A stretch of 64,000 nt of DNA, taken from NCBI RefSeq assembly GCF_964199755.1, contig NC_133896.1, forward strand, positions 91,372,215-91,436,214, read 5' to 3'. Origin of the DNA: Larus michahellis. Its lineage: Eukaryota > Chordata > Aves > Charadriiformes > Laridae. Positions 36,783 to 58,888 of the stretch are shown piece by piece; position 1 is the stretch's first letter; each line of letters starts with the position of its first letter. Both the position numbers and the translations under genes were made by a program. Below the pieces are notes generated by a model that worked only from the letters and a program-made list of their open reading frames with translations, did not search any database and was not told the origin of the DNA.

Positions 36783-38361
36783 GGGTTGAGTAAGGCCAAC
36801 ACTAAGAGACAAGAGATTCTAAGACATCTTGAGGCTTTAAGCCGCAAATAAATAAAACACTGGAGGAAGAAACCGAGCAGAAAAATAGCGAGAAGAATGA
36901 GTGGAAGAACATGTACTGAACCATCCCCTTTGACCACATGCCCTGTGATAGATCTAGTTCGTGTCCTGCCGTGCCCATGCATTTGGTAAAGAGCAAAGAA
37001 GGGCCTGCTGGGATCCCTCACATGCTTTTAGTGATGGTAGGCCCTGCCACTGTTCTACATGTTGGGGAAAGTGCAAGAAAGGTACAGAAAGTACAAAAAA
37101 TGCAGGGTACGATCATGTATAAGCCCCTCAGCTCCTTGATCTAGCATTCAAGTCAGGCCTGCTGTGAGCAGGGAGTTGGAGTGGGGACCTCCAAATGTCC
37201 CTCACCGCCTTACCTGTCTGGAAGTCTAAAATGCACAGTGCCTGCTGCCCACCCCCGCTGTACAACCGGACTTGGCAACAGAAGATGTGGATGTGGCTGG
37301 AAATGCAAACTAGGATAACGATGCTTATAGAGCCGCAGTGCAAGCCATCAGAACCATCAGAGATGGCTGGAGACAGGGTTGCAGAGGACAATCAAAAGGT
37401 GGGAACTGGAGCCAGAATGCAGACACGGTCAGCCAGCTGCTGTTCCCTGCGCCAACACTCCGTTTCCAAAGACAACTCTTATCAGGACAAGGTGAGACGT
37501 GGTCTGCATGGAGGCAGCTCCATCTTCACTCAGCCCTGGGAGGCTAAAGATGGAGTAGTGGCTATGCAAAGATCTGGCCTCAGCAAAGGCAGCACAGATG
37601 CTGTGAAATGATTTAAGGTGGGAGGAAGGGAAGGAAGAAAGTGAGAACGATTTACAGGGAAAGATAACAAATGGTGACAGCCCAGTCTAGCTGCAGGGAC
37701 AGGAGGGGATGTGTGGTAGGGAAAGACATCAAGCGCAAAGTCAAGAGATTAAGCCAAGTGGCAAGGGAAACAGAGATAACTAGGAAGACCAGGAGAGGAG
37801 AAGTATTAACAGCACTTGAGGATGAGAAAAAGGGAAAGCCAAGCAGTGATAATGGGAGTGCGAACAGAGAGGAACGTGGTGCAGCAAAGAGGCAAAGGAA
37901 ATTGGGGGTGAGAGGGACAGCAGAGAACTGGGGAAGGGAGAACACCTGGACAGCAGGTGAGGAACAGCATAGGCACTAATGTTGTCCTTTGCTGAGCGGA
38001 GAAGAGTCTGACAGAAGGACTGAGATCAGCACAACCCCAAAAGGCAGATCTCTGGCCAGGAGCAGCGTGTGAGCGCAGGACGCAGAAGCCGTGTTTTCCC
38101 TTCCTTTTAGGCAGGACAAGCAGCAAATGGTTTTGCGCGCATGATGGCAATTTCAGAACGAGCGCAGGTAGGTCTCAGTGCCACGGGGCTCGATGGGAGA
38201 CAAAGGGGAAGGCAGAGCTCAGAAAACACACAGCAAGAACTATTCACTGCACACACCTTCTACTCCTGATTGTCACAGCAGCCAAAGAAAAACAAGCCTG
38301 TGAGGCAGAGGTATGAAGAAAGAAGTGTGGTGGTGCAAACCCCCCCCTCCCCCCAATCCTT
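36783..38361. other. Intergenic or degraded ERV 3' region
   Basis: The position expected for an env gene of the neighbouring retrovirus, but no envelope-like sequence is recognisable. The part 36930-37160 resembles 26680-26870. The rest is purine-rich on the plus strand (37600-37970) and unassigned. Confidence 0.45.
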
Positions 38362-38613
38362 TTATGACGCAAGATCAATCCATCTGGTACTGATTTTGCA
38401 CTCAACTCCATCGTTGTCAATAGCATCCCATGCTAGAAATCCTCGTGGTTTAATTAGGGCTACCGGTATTGTTCCCACAGATGGTATTTTCACCGTTACG
38501 GGCTGACCCGGTTTCATTGGAGACCAGGTATGCCCGTTGTTTAGGGTTTTTTTTTTTCCAGAGGAGATGTTAGAAAGGCTCGAGTGATTTGACTTCCCTA
38601 GGGACCACACCAA
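38362..38613 (-). pseudogene. ERV integrase C-terminal domain remnant
   Basis: Encodes an SH3-like integrase C-terminal region, recognisable by GQPVTVKIPS, PRGFLAWDAID and ISTRW. It is in a different frame from the integrase core to its right, so a frameshift near 38600 separates them. Confidence 0.75.
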
Positions 38614-39032
38614 TTATTTACTTGTTGTAAAATTTTAGAGAGGCGGATGACCCATTGCCCCTCACGTGGTTTAAGATATTTTTTCCGTAGGCCATTGGCT
38701 CGTTCAACTATAGAGTTAGATTGTGGATAATAAGGTGTGTGAAATACCCATTTTATTCCTTCTTGTTTTGACCATTCTTGTACTTCTTTGTTAGTAAGAT
38801 GTGAGCCATTTTCACTCTGGAGGGAGTCTGGAACTGGTAACATTGAGAACCATGAAGAGAGGCCTCGGGTGGTATTTTGTCCATTAGCCTTTCGGCACTT
38901 GGTAGCTGCAAGGAGTCCAGATATTATTTCTACACCTGTTAAGATATATTTATACCCGGCAGAGGGTTTTAAAAGACCAGTGTAATCTATTTGCCAAGTA
39001 GGCCACCAGGTTTTTCCTTCACTAAAGTGCAA
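38598..39032 (-). pseudogene. ERV integrase core remnant
   Basis: The DDE core is recognisable: first Asp in WQIDYTG, third residue Glu in NSIVERANG. The block that normally carries the second Asp reads SENGSHLT, with Glu in place of Asp. The frame ends at a stop at 38598 before the C-terminal domain. Confidence 0.85.
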
Positions 39033-39161
39033 AGGTGGTGCTTTAGCAGGGTCACCTCTTTGAAATTTTAATTTACACTGGGGACACTCGGTAAGGATAA
39101 TTTCACATTTTTTTCTACTAAGGGGCCGGCCTCAGCTTTGAGCTGAAAAATAAAGCGCTTC

Positions 39162-39828
39162 TCAGCCTGTGTGGCCTAATTTCTGATGTAACCATTCTCC
39201 CAATCGATGCCATGTGGGGTTTAAAGAATTCTCAACTTCTATATTCCTATTTTTTGTCAATTCGTCTACCTTTTGGTTCCAGTTTGTAGACGGCTTATTG
39301 CCATTGGCATAAGCTTTCACCCATCCTATTTGGAATGGTATTTTCCTGGCTGTGTTTAATAGCAATTGCCAGTCTTCAGTTCTCCAGATCGAGGATCTGT
39401 TTATTTCCCAATTTAAGGCTTCCCACTGACAAAGCCACTGTGTGACGCCTGCCCAAACAGCATAAGAGTCCACCCTTATGACTTTTGCTTCATTTTGTGC
39501 TGCTAAAACAACCGCTCTTAATTCTCCTACTTGGGCACTGCCCTCCCCCTCTTCGATAACTTGTTTACCAGTTTTGATTTCTCACGTGACAGCTTTATAT
39601 TGCCGTTCACCATTCGCTCTCTTTGCTGAGGCACCGGTAAACCAAAAGCCCTCAGTTGGTGTAGCTTCAGTGAAGGTGGGTGCATTTTAGGATTGTTGAA
39701 GGTTTAAATGGTTGTTGCGCTGCCAGTGGGTCAGTGCTAATTGGCATTCCTAATTTAGAAACTGTTGTGTGTCCTTCAGTCAACTGCATTTCACCTGCTG
39801 CTCCCACTAGGCAGGCATACCATTCCAT
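39162..39828 (-). pseudogene. ERV RNase H and integrase zinc-finger remnant
   Basis: The frame 39473 to 39162 carries the RNase H end (DSYAVWAGVTQW, WVKAYANGNK, KVDEL) and the first two His of the integrase HHCC finger (WLHQKLGHTG), then a stop at 39162. The earlier part of RNase H lies at 39480-39828, up to the CR1 insertion. Confidence 0.75.
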
Positions 39829-40125
39829 AGGATCACAGAATGGTTTGGGCTGGAAGGGACCTTAAAGATCATCTATTCCAGCCCCCCTGCCATGGGCAGG
39901 GACACCTCCCACTAGACCAGGCTGCTCAAAGCCCCATCCAGCCTGGCCTTGAACACTTCCAGGGATGGGGCATCCACAGCTTCCCTGGGCAACCTGTTCC
40001 AGTGCCTCACCGCCCCTGCAGTAAAGAATTTCTTCTTAATATCCAAACTAAATCTCCTTCAGTTTGAAACCGTTACCCCTCGTCCTATCACTACGCTCCC
40101 TGATAAAGAATCCCTCCCCAACCTT
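39829..40125 (-). repeat. CR1 LINE inserted in the ERV pol region
   Basis: Antisense CR1 3' fragment beginning 'aggatcacagaatggtttgg' and ending near 'aagaatccctccccaacc'. Retroviral sequence continues on both sides, so the CR1 landed in an existing provirus. Confidence 0.9.
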
Positions 40126-40656
40126 GCATTTCCCGATAGTGGGGTTTTGTGCAACCCTTTCTGGGGGAAGGAGTCCCTTTTAGGATAACGTCTAATAAAT
40201 TAAACGGACCTCTGATTTGAACAGCTTGCTCCTGGCGTATTTTCTCAGCTTTGTTTAATTGCACAAACAAAGGACAAAAGACCTCTTTTCCACTCAGAAT
40301 ACCTCTGCTCTGTCTCTTTAAATGCAGTCGAGTTAAACAGTATAGGTCTTTTTAGTCCGTCAGGACCGGGTTTGAAATAGATTACAGTAAGTACCGTGTT
40401 CTGCAAAATCCCCTTCCGCTATAATAGGATCACGAGGATGGACAGGTCCTAGAGATTGGTATGGTTTTAATTCTTGTATTAGGGTTTTGGCTGCCTCTTC
40501 ATGTTCTGAGTCCCATTTCCATGGTTTTCGTTTTCACAGCAGTGAGTAGAGCGCGCGGGCAACGATGGAGAATCCAGGTACGTGTTTCCTCCAGTACCCT
40601 GAAGTACCCGTCAGCTGCTGCAATTCCTAGGCTGGGGCTTCTGCGATTGTTCGGTT

Positions 40657-41460
40657 TTATCCAGCGTCCAGCGGAACTGCTGCGCTTCCAGCAATCCACC
40701 AAGTGCCCAGAAATTTCACTTCTCCGCTCGGCCCCTGGCATTTTTCGGGTGGAATTTCAATGTTTGCTGCGTGCAACGTTTGCCAAACTGCTGCTGCCGC
40801 TGCCCTCGCCCTTTCAGGGGAGGTTCCTCCAGTTAGGATATCTTCTATATGTTGATATGATTTTACTCCTTCAGGGAGTGGAACTGTCTGTAAAAGTTCA
40901 GCAAGTGCAGCCCGAGCAAGTGGGGGTGAACGTTTATACCCCTGTGGGAATCTCTTAACGGCGTATTCGGTACCTTCCCATGTAAAGGCAAATTTTTCTT
41001 TGTCCTCCTCCTGTAAGGGGACCTTGAAAAACACATCTTTCGCATCTACCACCGCCATCCGAGGATGTGAGGCGGCCTGCGAAGTATCTGTTAGAATGGC
41101 AATACTGGGGACTCCAGCTGTTAATGGGGCTGCATCCGCATTTAAGCGCTGATAATCAATCGTTAAATGCCATTTTCCCTACGGTTTACGGACTGGACAA
41201 ACCGAAGAATGATATGGGGGAGGGAGTTCTGAAAAGAATTTGGGTTTATTTTCTAAATCTGCAATTACTTCTGAAATTCCAGTCGGCGCTGCAGCAGAAA
41301 CTGGGGACTGCGGGACATTAGTGATCTTTGATTTGGGAAGCACTGGGGCTGCGGGGAGCACACACGCTCCGGCAGTTTGTTGATTTTTAATTAGGGTTAG
41401 GATTGGCATTCCAACTGAAAGACCACAAACTACCCTCCGGCAGACGCCAAGTCCAGCCAT
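40657..41460 (-). pseudogene. ERV reverse transcriptase remnant
   Basis: Two same-frame blocks split by a stop at about 41179. The first has the RT N-terminus (ELPPPYHSSVCPVRKP); the second has the catalytic block VVDAKDVFF, the RFPQGYKRSP turn and YQHIEDILTGG where the family carries two adjacent Asp. The first of that pair is Glu here. Further stops end the frame at 40657. Confidence 0.88.
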
Positions 41461-41475
41461 TCAAAGCATCAAAAC

Positions 41476-41781
41476 CTAGGATATTTTCATAGTGATCTTT
41501 AACTGCAGAGTGAATGGATGGCAGGCGCTTTTTGCCAGGGAGCCATAAATTAGCTTTTGCGGCTTGGCACAAGTTCCCATAACCCCGGTAATTTTAACCT
41601 TTTGCCATCCAGGTCGTAAGCCCACTTTGCCAGCATCCTGCGGTGTAATAATCGAAATTTGCACTCCAGTACCAATTAAAAATTTTGTTAATCGTTTTTG
41701 AGGACCAACTGGAATTAAAACGCAAGGGGCATTCTCATTTAGCCATTGATAGGCTTCTGCTTGCCCGACAGGCAGGCCCAA
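41476..41781 (-). pseudogene. ERV aspartic protease remnant
   Basis: Retroviral protease by the block FLIGTGVQISIITPQDAG, followed by GLRPGWQ and ITGVMGT. The catalytic DTG/DSG triad reads GTG, so the active-site Asp is lost. It ends at a stop at 41476; the reading frame is the same as the RT blocks. Confidence 0.82.
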
Positions 41782-42003
41782 TCACCAGCCCGGCACTATC
41801 TTTTTTTGGGTTTTGTGCTTTGTAACTGCTTGCTATAGGGGCAGAAAGGGTTATTTTTCTCTCTAGGAGTTGGCAATGGAGGAGTTGGAGCGTTTGGATG
41901 GTCGCATTTCTGGAATGCTTGGGTTAGACTCAGAATGACACCAGTAGGCTGTCTCTGAATGATGGCTCTAGGAATTCCTAGTGCCAATGTAATAACTCAT
42001 CAC

Positions 42004-42075
42004 TCATTTATTACTACAAATATTTCCATAACTCATTTCTCATTTATTACTACAAATATTTCCATAACTCATTTC
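42004..42075. repeat. 36-bp direct repeat, two copies
   Basis: The unit 'tcatttattactacaaata...' starts at 42004 and 42040, near-identical, inside the ERV. It looks like a small tandem duplication after insertion. Confidence 0.85.
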
Positions 42076-42090
42076 TCCACTCCCAGTCCT

Positions 42091-42501
42091 TTAATTGCCA
42101 ATCAGAGAATTTTGGTTCTTGAGAGCTCTTTTGATATGATTGCCAAATTTGCCCCAACTGGGAATTTCATCCCATCCCGTTTCTCGCAGATGATTCATAG
42201 TCTCGTCCATTAACACTGCCCAGGTGGAGACGTCCCTGTGACCCGACTCCCATTCCTCTTCATCCTCTTTTCCCTCACCTTCTGCATTATTATCTATTAA
42301 TTCATTATAATTTAAGTTCCTATGGATTTCACCTCTTTTTGCAGCAAGGAAAGGTTTGAGTGCAGCAGGGGCTCCTTTTATTAATGGTTTAAGCATGGCA
42401 GGAGTTACAGGTGCTGAGAGAGGAGCATCAGTGGAGTGGCGCTGATGCATGGTAGCCTTTGTAAAAGCTCTGGAGAGCTCACCTATAGATCTAATAGGCA
42501 T
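42091..42501 (-). pseudogene. Likely ERV gag fragment
   Basis: A 136-codon frame between leader and protease, with an acidic run (EGEGKEDEEEWESG) and LMDETMNHLRETGW. Assigned to gag by position only; no capsid motif is certain. Same frame as the protease. Confidence 0.5.
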
Positions 42502-43700
42502 TAATAGGGGTTCTCCCCTTTTTAAGACATCGATGCCACCAGCCCAATACGCTACACTGATGGTTAGTGAGCGGGAGTCCTTTTTGGGGGGTCAGGGCTG
42601 GCATTTAAAAAGACGCCAGGGCCCCAATAGCCATTGGCTTTCTTGCCATCCAGCAGGATTCTGTCTCCCCCAGTTAGAGACACTCTGCATAGTATTCAGT
42701 TTCTCCAGGCTTACGGCTGTAGTGATCTTGTAAATTGTCTATCTAAATCAAATCAAATGGAGGTTTTTTAGTACTTTCTTCTCTTTTACCACCCCAAGGT
42801 CCTGGAGTTACTTCTGTTATAGTAATCGGTCTGAGAGGGAGAGAATGGGGGAGGCTCAGGCGGACGGGAAGAATTATCTTTGTCTGAGCCATTATCATAT
42901 AAATTAAAAAAATGACAATATTTACACTACCTTACTATTAGATATCCCAAATCAGTACATACACATATGAGCACAAACATACACGTCTTTAACTGCTAGG
43001 ACCATACGTCCCTTTGCAGTGGGCAACTCCAATGAGCCAACAGGTGCCCCTTTTGACTCCTTACACGCACACAGACAAATGGACAAAGTATTTGGATCCA
43101 ATAAAGTATAAGAACACCCACACTCCCAAGAGCTAATGTGTGTATGAGAGGTACGTGGATAGGGAGGCGGATGAAGGAGAGCCTAGCCTATAGTTAAAAT
43201 TTCCTTCTTCTTGAGTTGAGGAGTAAATACTCACAATAGATCCGCATTTCTCAGCGGGCGATAACTGAGACTCCAGAGAGTTGACTCACCTTGGCCTTTT
43301 AATCCTCAAGGTGCCTGCCCCAGCAGCATCCCAACTCAGGGGAGATGGTGGTCACAGCCTGCTGCGATCCAGAAGAGCTCAAAGGGTCTTGTTAGAATCA
43401 CTGTTTATAGGATCTGAGATAATTGACTTTCATCTGGTACTTTCCACCAGAACTTGCTAGATCTTAACTTTCCGGTGTCAGCCTCCTCTTTGGGGCACAA
43501 TCCATATATTGTCAGGAGTGATCGAATACCTTTATTGTTTCCAAGCAACCCGAGTCAGGGGAACCAGGTGCCCTAAGGGGTTGCCGTAACATTCTGGCCC
43601 ATTACCCTTCACTTACTATTATGTGTCTATTATGTGTCCCAGGTGTTAATGGGATGACATAACATTCTGGTCCTTTGTTTTGTTAGGTGGCCCAGGTGGG

Positions 43701-44205
43701 GAGAAAAACCACACCAAGTGGCCTAAAGGGGAGCAGGGGGTGTTGTACCACCCACAGCAGGTAGAAGAGGAAGGGCAAGTGCTCCCTGCCTAAGTCCCCC
43801 GGGGTCTTGACTACCGCAGCAGTCAGGTTCCTCAAAGAGGTGATAAAACATAACACAACTTCCCTCACTGCAGACGGCAAGAAAGTGAAAAAATATACTT
43901 CACTGACCCTAAAACTAAGCAAGGAAAAAAAAGAAAAAAAAAAAAAAAAAGAGAGCGCTTTTGGCACTGGGAAGCTCTCCTGCTGGCTCGGAGAACTGAA
44001 GCCTGAGGCTACAGCAAAATGAGGTCCTTTAAGCTTCATTTCCATATGAGCTATCAATAAACCAAAACCTGGGTCAAGAGGGGAGACAGAAACTGAGAGA
44101 GACACCAATCTATCTTTCGAAAGCCCGTGAGCTTATACCCCGCAAGACCTATACTACCCACTGCATGCAGCTCCAACAGAGGCACAGAGAAAGATGTTAT
44201 TTTGG
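43701..44205. other. ERV flank, not resolved
   Basis: The right end of the provirus lies somewhere here; the LTR start could not be fixed. Contains an A-rich tract at 43922-43951. No gene recognised. Confidence 0.4.
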
Positions 44206-45152
44206 CAATTTTAATTCTCCCTCCTTTATTATACAAAATACTTTACAATTAAAAAAACATTTTACCCAATAGAATCATATACAGATATTTATAATTAACA
44301 AGATTCAGTTACACGCAAGATGGGGAACTTCTGTGCAAAGGAAAACCGTGACAGATGATCAAGTGAAAATTAAGACTTGACCCTTTCCCCGCCATATTCC
44401 GGGAGGGGAGGTTACATTTTAGACCTTTATTCCTATCACTTTCCCTCAAGTCTGAACTCTGGGATCTCCTCTTACCCTGACAGGCTAAGGACCTCCACCT
44501 GTGTCCCTACCATTAAGTACAGTAACTCTGCTCTTAAAAGGTTCATAAAGAAACTCTGAACTTATAACTCAGTTATAAGTACAGTAACTCTGCTGAGAAA
44601 CCAGCATCTGGCTGTACCATGAATACCCAGAAAAGGGGACTGCTGCCCCCAGTTTTCCCAAGCAACCCACATATACACACATGCAAGCACATACATGGGG
44701 GAAGCATGCTCAAACCCAGAATTTGTCACCTTTTCGCCAAATGACAAATCCCACCCCACCAAAGCAACCCGCACTCAAGACACGCATCCAGTAGGTAGTG
44801 TCTGCCGGAATGGCTATCGTAAGGTCTCATAGCCAAGCTGGGCATTACTGCAAATGCAGTCTGGCAAGAGGGCTGGATGTTGTGGTCTTCCCCACTTTGA
44901 TCATCTGCCTACCAGCAGAGCGTCAGTCAGTCATGGAGGTGACAATGTGAACCGCCCAGAGATGCTCAGGCCACAACAGACAAACAGGGAAGTCGCACAC
45001 TTCAGTTGGGAGGTCCTTGAAAAAAAACAGTTGCCAATGATCTGCCCTACCAGAGCAAAGATACGCATGAACCCTAGTGAACATTTTCTCTCTAAGGAAG
45101 GTCACTGCTGGGCTGGGCCAACCCTGCATTCGCAGGGGAGCCCATCCCAGAG
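44206..45152 (-). other. PEX5: PEX5 3' UTR
   Basis: Non-coding stretch between the PEX5 stop and the polyadenylation signal. No repeat was recognised in it. Confidence 0.6.
44225..44230 (-). terminator. PEX5 polyadenylation signal
   Basis: AATAAA on the minus strand, about 920 bp past the PEX5 stop codon and the first clear one. The predicted mRNA end is near 44205, giving a 3' UTR of about 950 bases. Confidence 0.65.
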
Positions 45153-55221
<10,069 letters not shown>

Positions 55222-55825
55222 GGTGCCCGGCAGGGAGGGAGGGTCGGCGCCAAACCCCCACCGGGCCTGCACCTGGTCCCGGGGCGGCACAAACACCGGG
55301 TGAACGCCAGACGGAGCGGCCGGCTGCCGAGGGCGCCCGGCGCAGTGCCCCGACCCGGCTGCCGCCCGCCGGCCCCACCCGCCCCTGCGGGCCCGGGAGC
55401 CTTGCGCGGGGCGGGGCGGGTAGGCCGGCCGGGGAGGTCCCGACCCCAGGCCGGAGCCCACGGGGGTGGGGGCCGGGCTCAGAGGCAATGCCGCCACGGC
55501 GCCAGGTCCCCCGCCGGCTCCCAGCGCGGCCGAGCACAGCTGCCACGGCCAGGAAGAGCCGCCGCCGCCATCACCCCGGGGAGCGGGACACCCCCCGCCC
55601 CCGGCTTCCTCCGCCCAGCCCCAGCCAGGCCGACAGAGAGGACACCCGCTCGCCACGGACGGCAAGGCCGCGGCCTCCCCAGTGAGCCCCGCGCCCCGGC
55701 CCGCCCCTCACTGCCAGCCGCCCGGGCGGCGGTACCCCGGCCCGGCTCTCCCCGCCCGGGCGGGCGGAGAGTACAGCCAGAACCGGGGAGTCTCCCCAAC
55801 CGCCCCCCCCGTCCCAGCACCGTAC

Positions 55826-55875
55826 CTGGGGCCGCCGGGGCTCGCGGGGCTCACGGGGCGAGGGGGCGGGGCCAG
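55826..55875 (-). other. PEX5: Possible PEX5 non-coding first exon
   Basis: A good donor (CCCCAG/GTACGG) lies at 55826/55825 in the island, and possible acceptors (GTGCAG at 55267, GACCAG at 55273) lie just upstream of the ATG. The transcription start is a guess. Confidence 0.35.
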
Positions 55876-56199
55876 CCCTTAAAGGGCCAGGCGCCCCGCG
55901 AGCGCCGCACCAGAGCGCCTTAAAGGGCCAGAGTCGCAGTGACAGGTTAAAAGTACTTTCCGTTCAGGTGGGAAGTACGGGATCTCTTCGGATAAGCCAT
56001 AGGAATGTCAGCTCCTCTGCAGCTGTCGTCAGTTTTCACGTGTGATTCCAAAGGAAGAGCAAACCACCTGGGAAAGCAGAGCTCGTTCACGCGGGGCCTC
56101 TAAAAGAACGGGAAAAGCCCAAAGCGGGGTTTGCAGGGCGTGTGCTGCCCCCGGTGACGGTAGGGTGCTGGAAATAAATGGTTCTCAGAATCAAATCCC

Positions 56200-56375
56200 A
56201 TCTCAATTGCCCAGGGAAGCTGTGGATGCCCCATCCCTGGAAGTGTTCAAGGCCAGGCTGGATGGGGCTTTGGGCAGCCTGGTCTAGTGGGAGGTGTCCC
56301 TGCCCATGGCAGGGGGGTTGGACTAGACAATCTTTAAGATCTTTTCCGGCCCAAACCATTCTATGATTCTGATTC
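56200..56375 (+). repeat. CR1 LINE 3' end
   Basis: Starts 'gcccagggaagctgtggatg' and ends 'ccattctatgattctgattc'; strongly 5' truncated. Confidence 0.9.
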
Positions 56376-56861
56376 TCTAATTCTCCTTTCCAAAAGGAAT
56401 ATGCTCCTCTGCAGGGTCCTCTCCAGACTTTCCATGTGCAGTTCATCTATCCAAAAACCTGATGTCTGGTGCTGTTTTAGACGCTGTTCTTTGGCAGTAA
56501 GTCTTCTTGACTGCTCTCCTTACTGCTCTGAAATGCATTATGATATCTACAGCCAGTAGTGATGGCTCAAGAGGAGCAAATCTCTAAAGCGATAGAGTTG
56601 GGGCTGGAAATCCAACACCCCCACCAAACGTGTTTGGGGAGCTTCACTTTGGATTACGTCTTCCCTGGTCCTGTGGGCTCGCGCACCAATTAGTGGCTGA
56701 AAGGCGTGAAGTGTGCTCCTGTGTACAGCACCCCGACCAGCTCAGTGCCACCCGAAAGGAATCTAGTTTGCGCACCAAGACTGTTCTGCAGTACAAACCG
56801 AAGTCCAGCAAGCAGGGATTACTGGAAGATTCCCCTTGAAAGCGCTCTTGAGACTAGGGCG

Positions 56862-57296
56862 TCAAAGATGACCAAGGGACCAGAGCACCTCTCTTATGAG
56901 GAGAGGCTGGGACACCTGGGTCTGTTTAGCCTGGAGAAGAGAAGACTGAGAGGGGACCTCATCGATGCTTGTAAATACCAAAACGGGGGGGCGTCAGGAG
57001 GATGGGGCCAGACTCTTCTCAATGGTGCCCAATAACAGGACAAGGGGCAACGGGCACAAACTGGAACACAGGAAATTCTATCTCAACATGAGGAAAATCT
57101 TTACTTTGAGGGTGGCAGAGCCCTGGAACAGGCTGCCCAGAGAGGTGGTGGAGTCTCCGTCTCTGGAGATATTCAGAACCCGCCTGGAGGTGCTCCTGTC
57201 CAGCCTGCTCCAGGTGAACCTGCTCTGGCAGGGGGGTTGGACTAGGTGATCCCCGAAGGTCTCTTCCAACCCCTACCATTCTGTGATTCCATGATC
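56862..57296 (+). repeat. CR1 LINE 3' end
   Basis: From the pol end ('gagcacctctcttatgagga', frame 56965-57249) to 'ccattctgtgattccatgat'. Well preserved. Confidence 0.92.
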
Positions 57297-58888
57297 CATT
57301 CAGGCACTGACGTGGAAGTGCCCTACATCTGTCAGGCAGCTGCATTAAGATGGCGACACTTGAAAAGGCATTTACGCAACCACTCTTACACATGGAGACC
57401 GAGGCTGCAGACACTACGTAACACTGGCACAGTACATTCCACTCTTCCAGATGTCTGCCTTATGATATTGCTCCCTGCTTGCCTGTAAGCTGTAGTCATC
57501 CTAGGATGAAGCCCCTGGAATGACAAACAGGACTCACCTGCTCTTACCAAATGCCGATCCTGCATAGGCTCCATGTGATCAAGGGTTAGCAAGAGAACTG
57601 CAAGACAGAGACTGAGGGAGGAGGCTTTTGGGCAGAATCCTGAATTACTTTCAAGAAGAACAGACGGACAGTGCTGCTCCTGGGAAAAACAATAAACTGC
57701 ACAGCGACACGGGGAAGGGGAGTGCAGGCATTGAGATCAGGCATGGGCAGAAGTCCAAAAGCCATCAGAGACTGAAGCAGTGCAGAAGCCAAGATGAAGC
57801 AGTTTTGATTTATACACATTTGTTTCAGGGTCTTGGGGTATGCCCAGGACACCAGCCTATGATACCAGTTCAGCTTGCCTTACTGGTTCAGGGCAGGGAC
57901 TCTTGATCTGTAAAAACATCCCCACAGCCTCACTTCCTCAGTATGAGCAGCAAAACCAGGCCCCATAGGAAATGCACCCATGGTCATTGCTGCTGCCTGC
58001 GGGGACAAGACACACTACAGAAAAATGTATCCTGTCTCCTTTTCTCTTCCGCTCTTTCTCGTCTCCTGGGAAGGCAGTTTCTTTTCCCTGGTTCTTGGCT
58101 GCCTTCAGGCTCACAGAGACTGTTGCAAAGCAGCGCTCATCACTGAACCAGTTCCAACATTAAGCAATCCTTTGATCTTACTGAAAATCTCATGGTATCA
58201 CTTGCACCAGTCTGAAGACAGCCTGTAGGAGGCCTTCAGAAAGCATCTTCCATGGCTCAGCCACAGTTTGCCATTGCCTAAGAGTGAGGCTTGGGTGTTC
58301 TTCCACTTGAAGGTACAGAAAGAGACCTTGCAGAGTGAGACTTTCTAGGTCTTAGACTCAGAGCAAAGGAGACAGAAGGAAAAGCTGGATGGCCCCATTT
58401 ATCCCTTACAGTCCGGAAAGACTGTGATGCAACTAAAGGAACCAGAAGTGACAGTGGTGGCAGAGCGTCCAGGACAACCACAGCTATAGCTGTTGGTGGA
58501 TAAGTATCCTGCTGAAGCCATAAATATTTCTGTTTGCAGGTAGAAAGCAAAGGGTCTGATCTAAGGAGATGGAGCAAAATCAATGGACCCTTGTACACAA
58601 AGTGTAAATATTTTGTCAGCAAGAACTGAAATATGAGGGGGCCTCAATAACTCTTGGAGAGGTGAGAAAAGCAAATTGTACAGTTCCTGAAAAGGCTATT
58701 CCAGGCTCTGCGTCCTTCATCCAGTCTGAGTTTGATGGTGGCGAGTACTTTGCTGAAGGTCCTGGACCTGATGGGGACCACTGACAAAACAGAGGTTTCT
58801 GCTTAGCTATTCCCCATCCTAACTTGGTGAGATTCGCTATTTCTTTCCAAGTGCAAGAACTTTGCTCATGCTTTTGTTAAATGGTGTT
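57297..58888. other. Intergenic, nothing recognised
   Basis: Non-coding by appearance; frames up to about 114 codons match no known family. Confidence 0.5.

Larger units (their letters stand above)
38362..43700 (-). mobile_element. Endogenous retrovirus remnant, gag-pro-pol
   Basis: Minus-strand provirus remains in the usual order from right to left: LTR/leader, gag-like frame, protease, RT, RNase H, integrase. The 5' LTR end is placed near 43510 ('tcctgaca'), just after AATAAA at 43536-43531. A strong splice donor (CCAAG/GTGAGT) lies in the leader near 43285. Every gene is broken by stops or frame changes, key catalytic residues are replaced, and a CR1 is inserted at about 39829-40125. No env is seen. 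It is a dead genomic copy. Confidence 0.85.

Noticed and set aside
36783-38361. Possible env gene of the provirus
   Set aside because: No envelope-like cleavage site, transmembrane region or conserved motif could be recognised on the minus strand.
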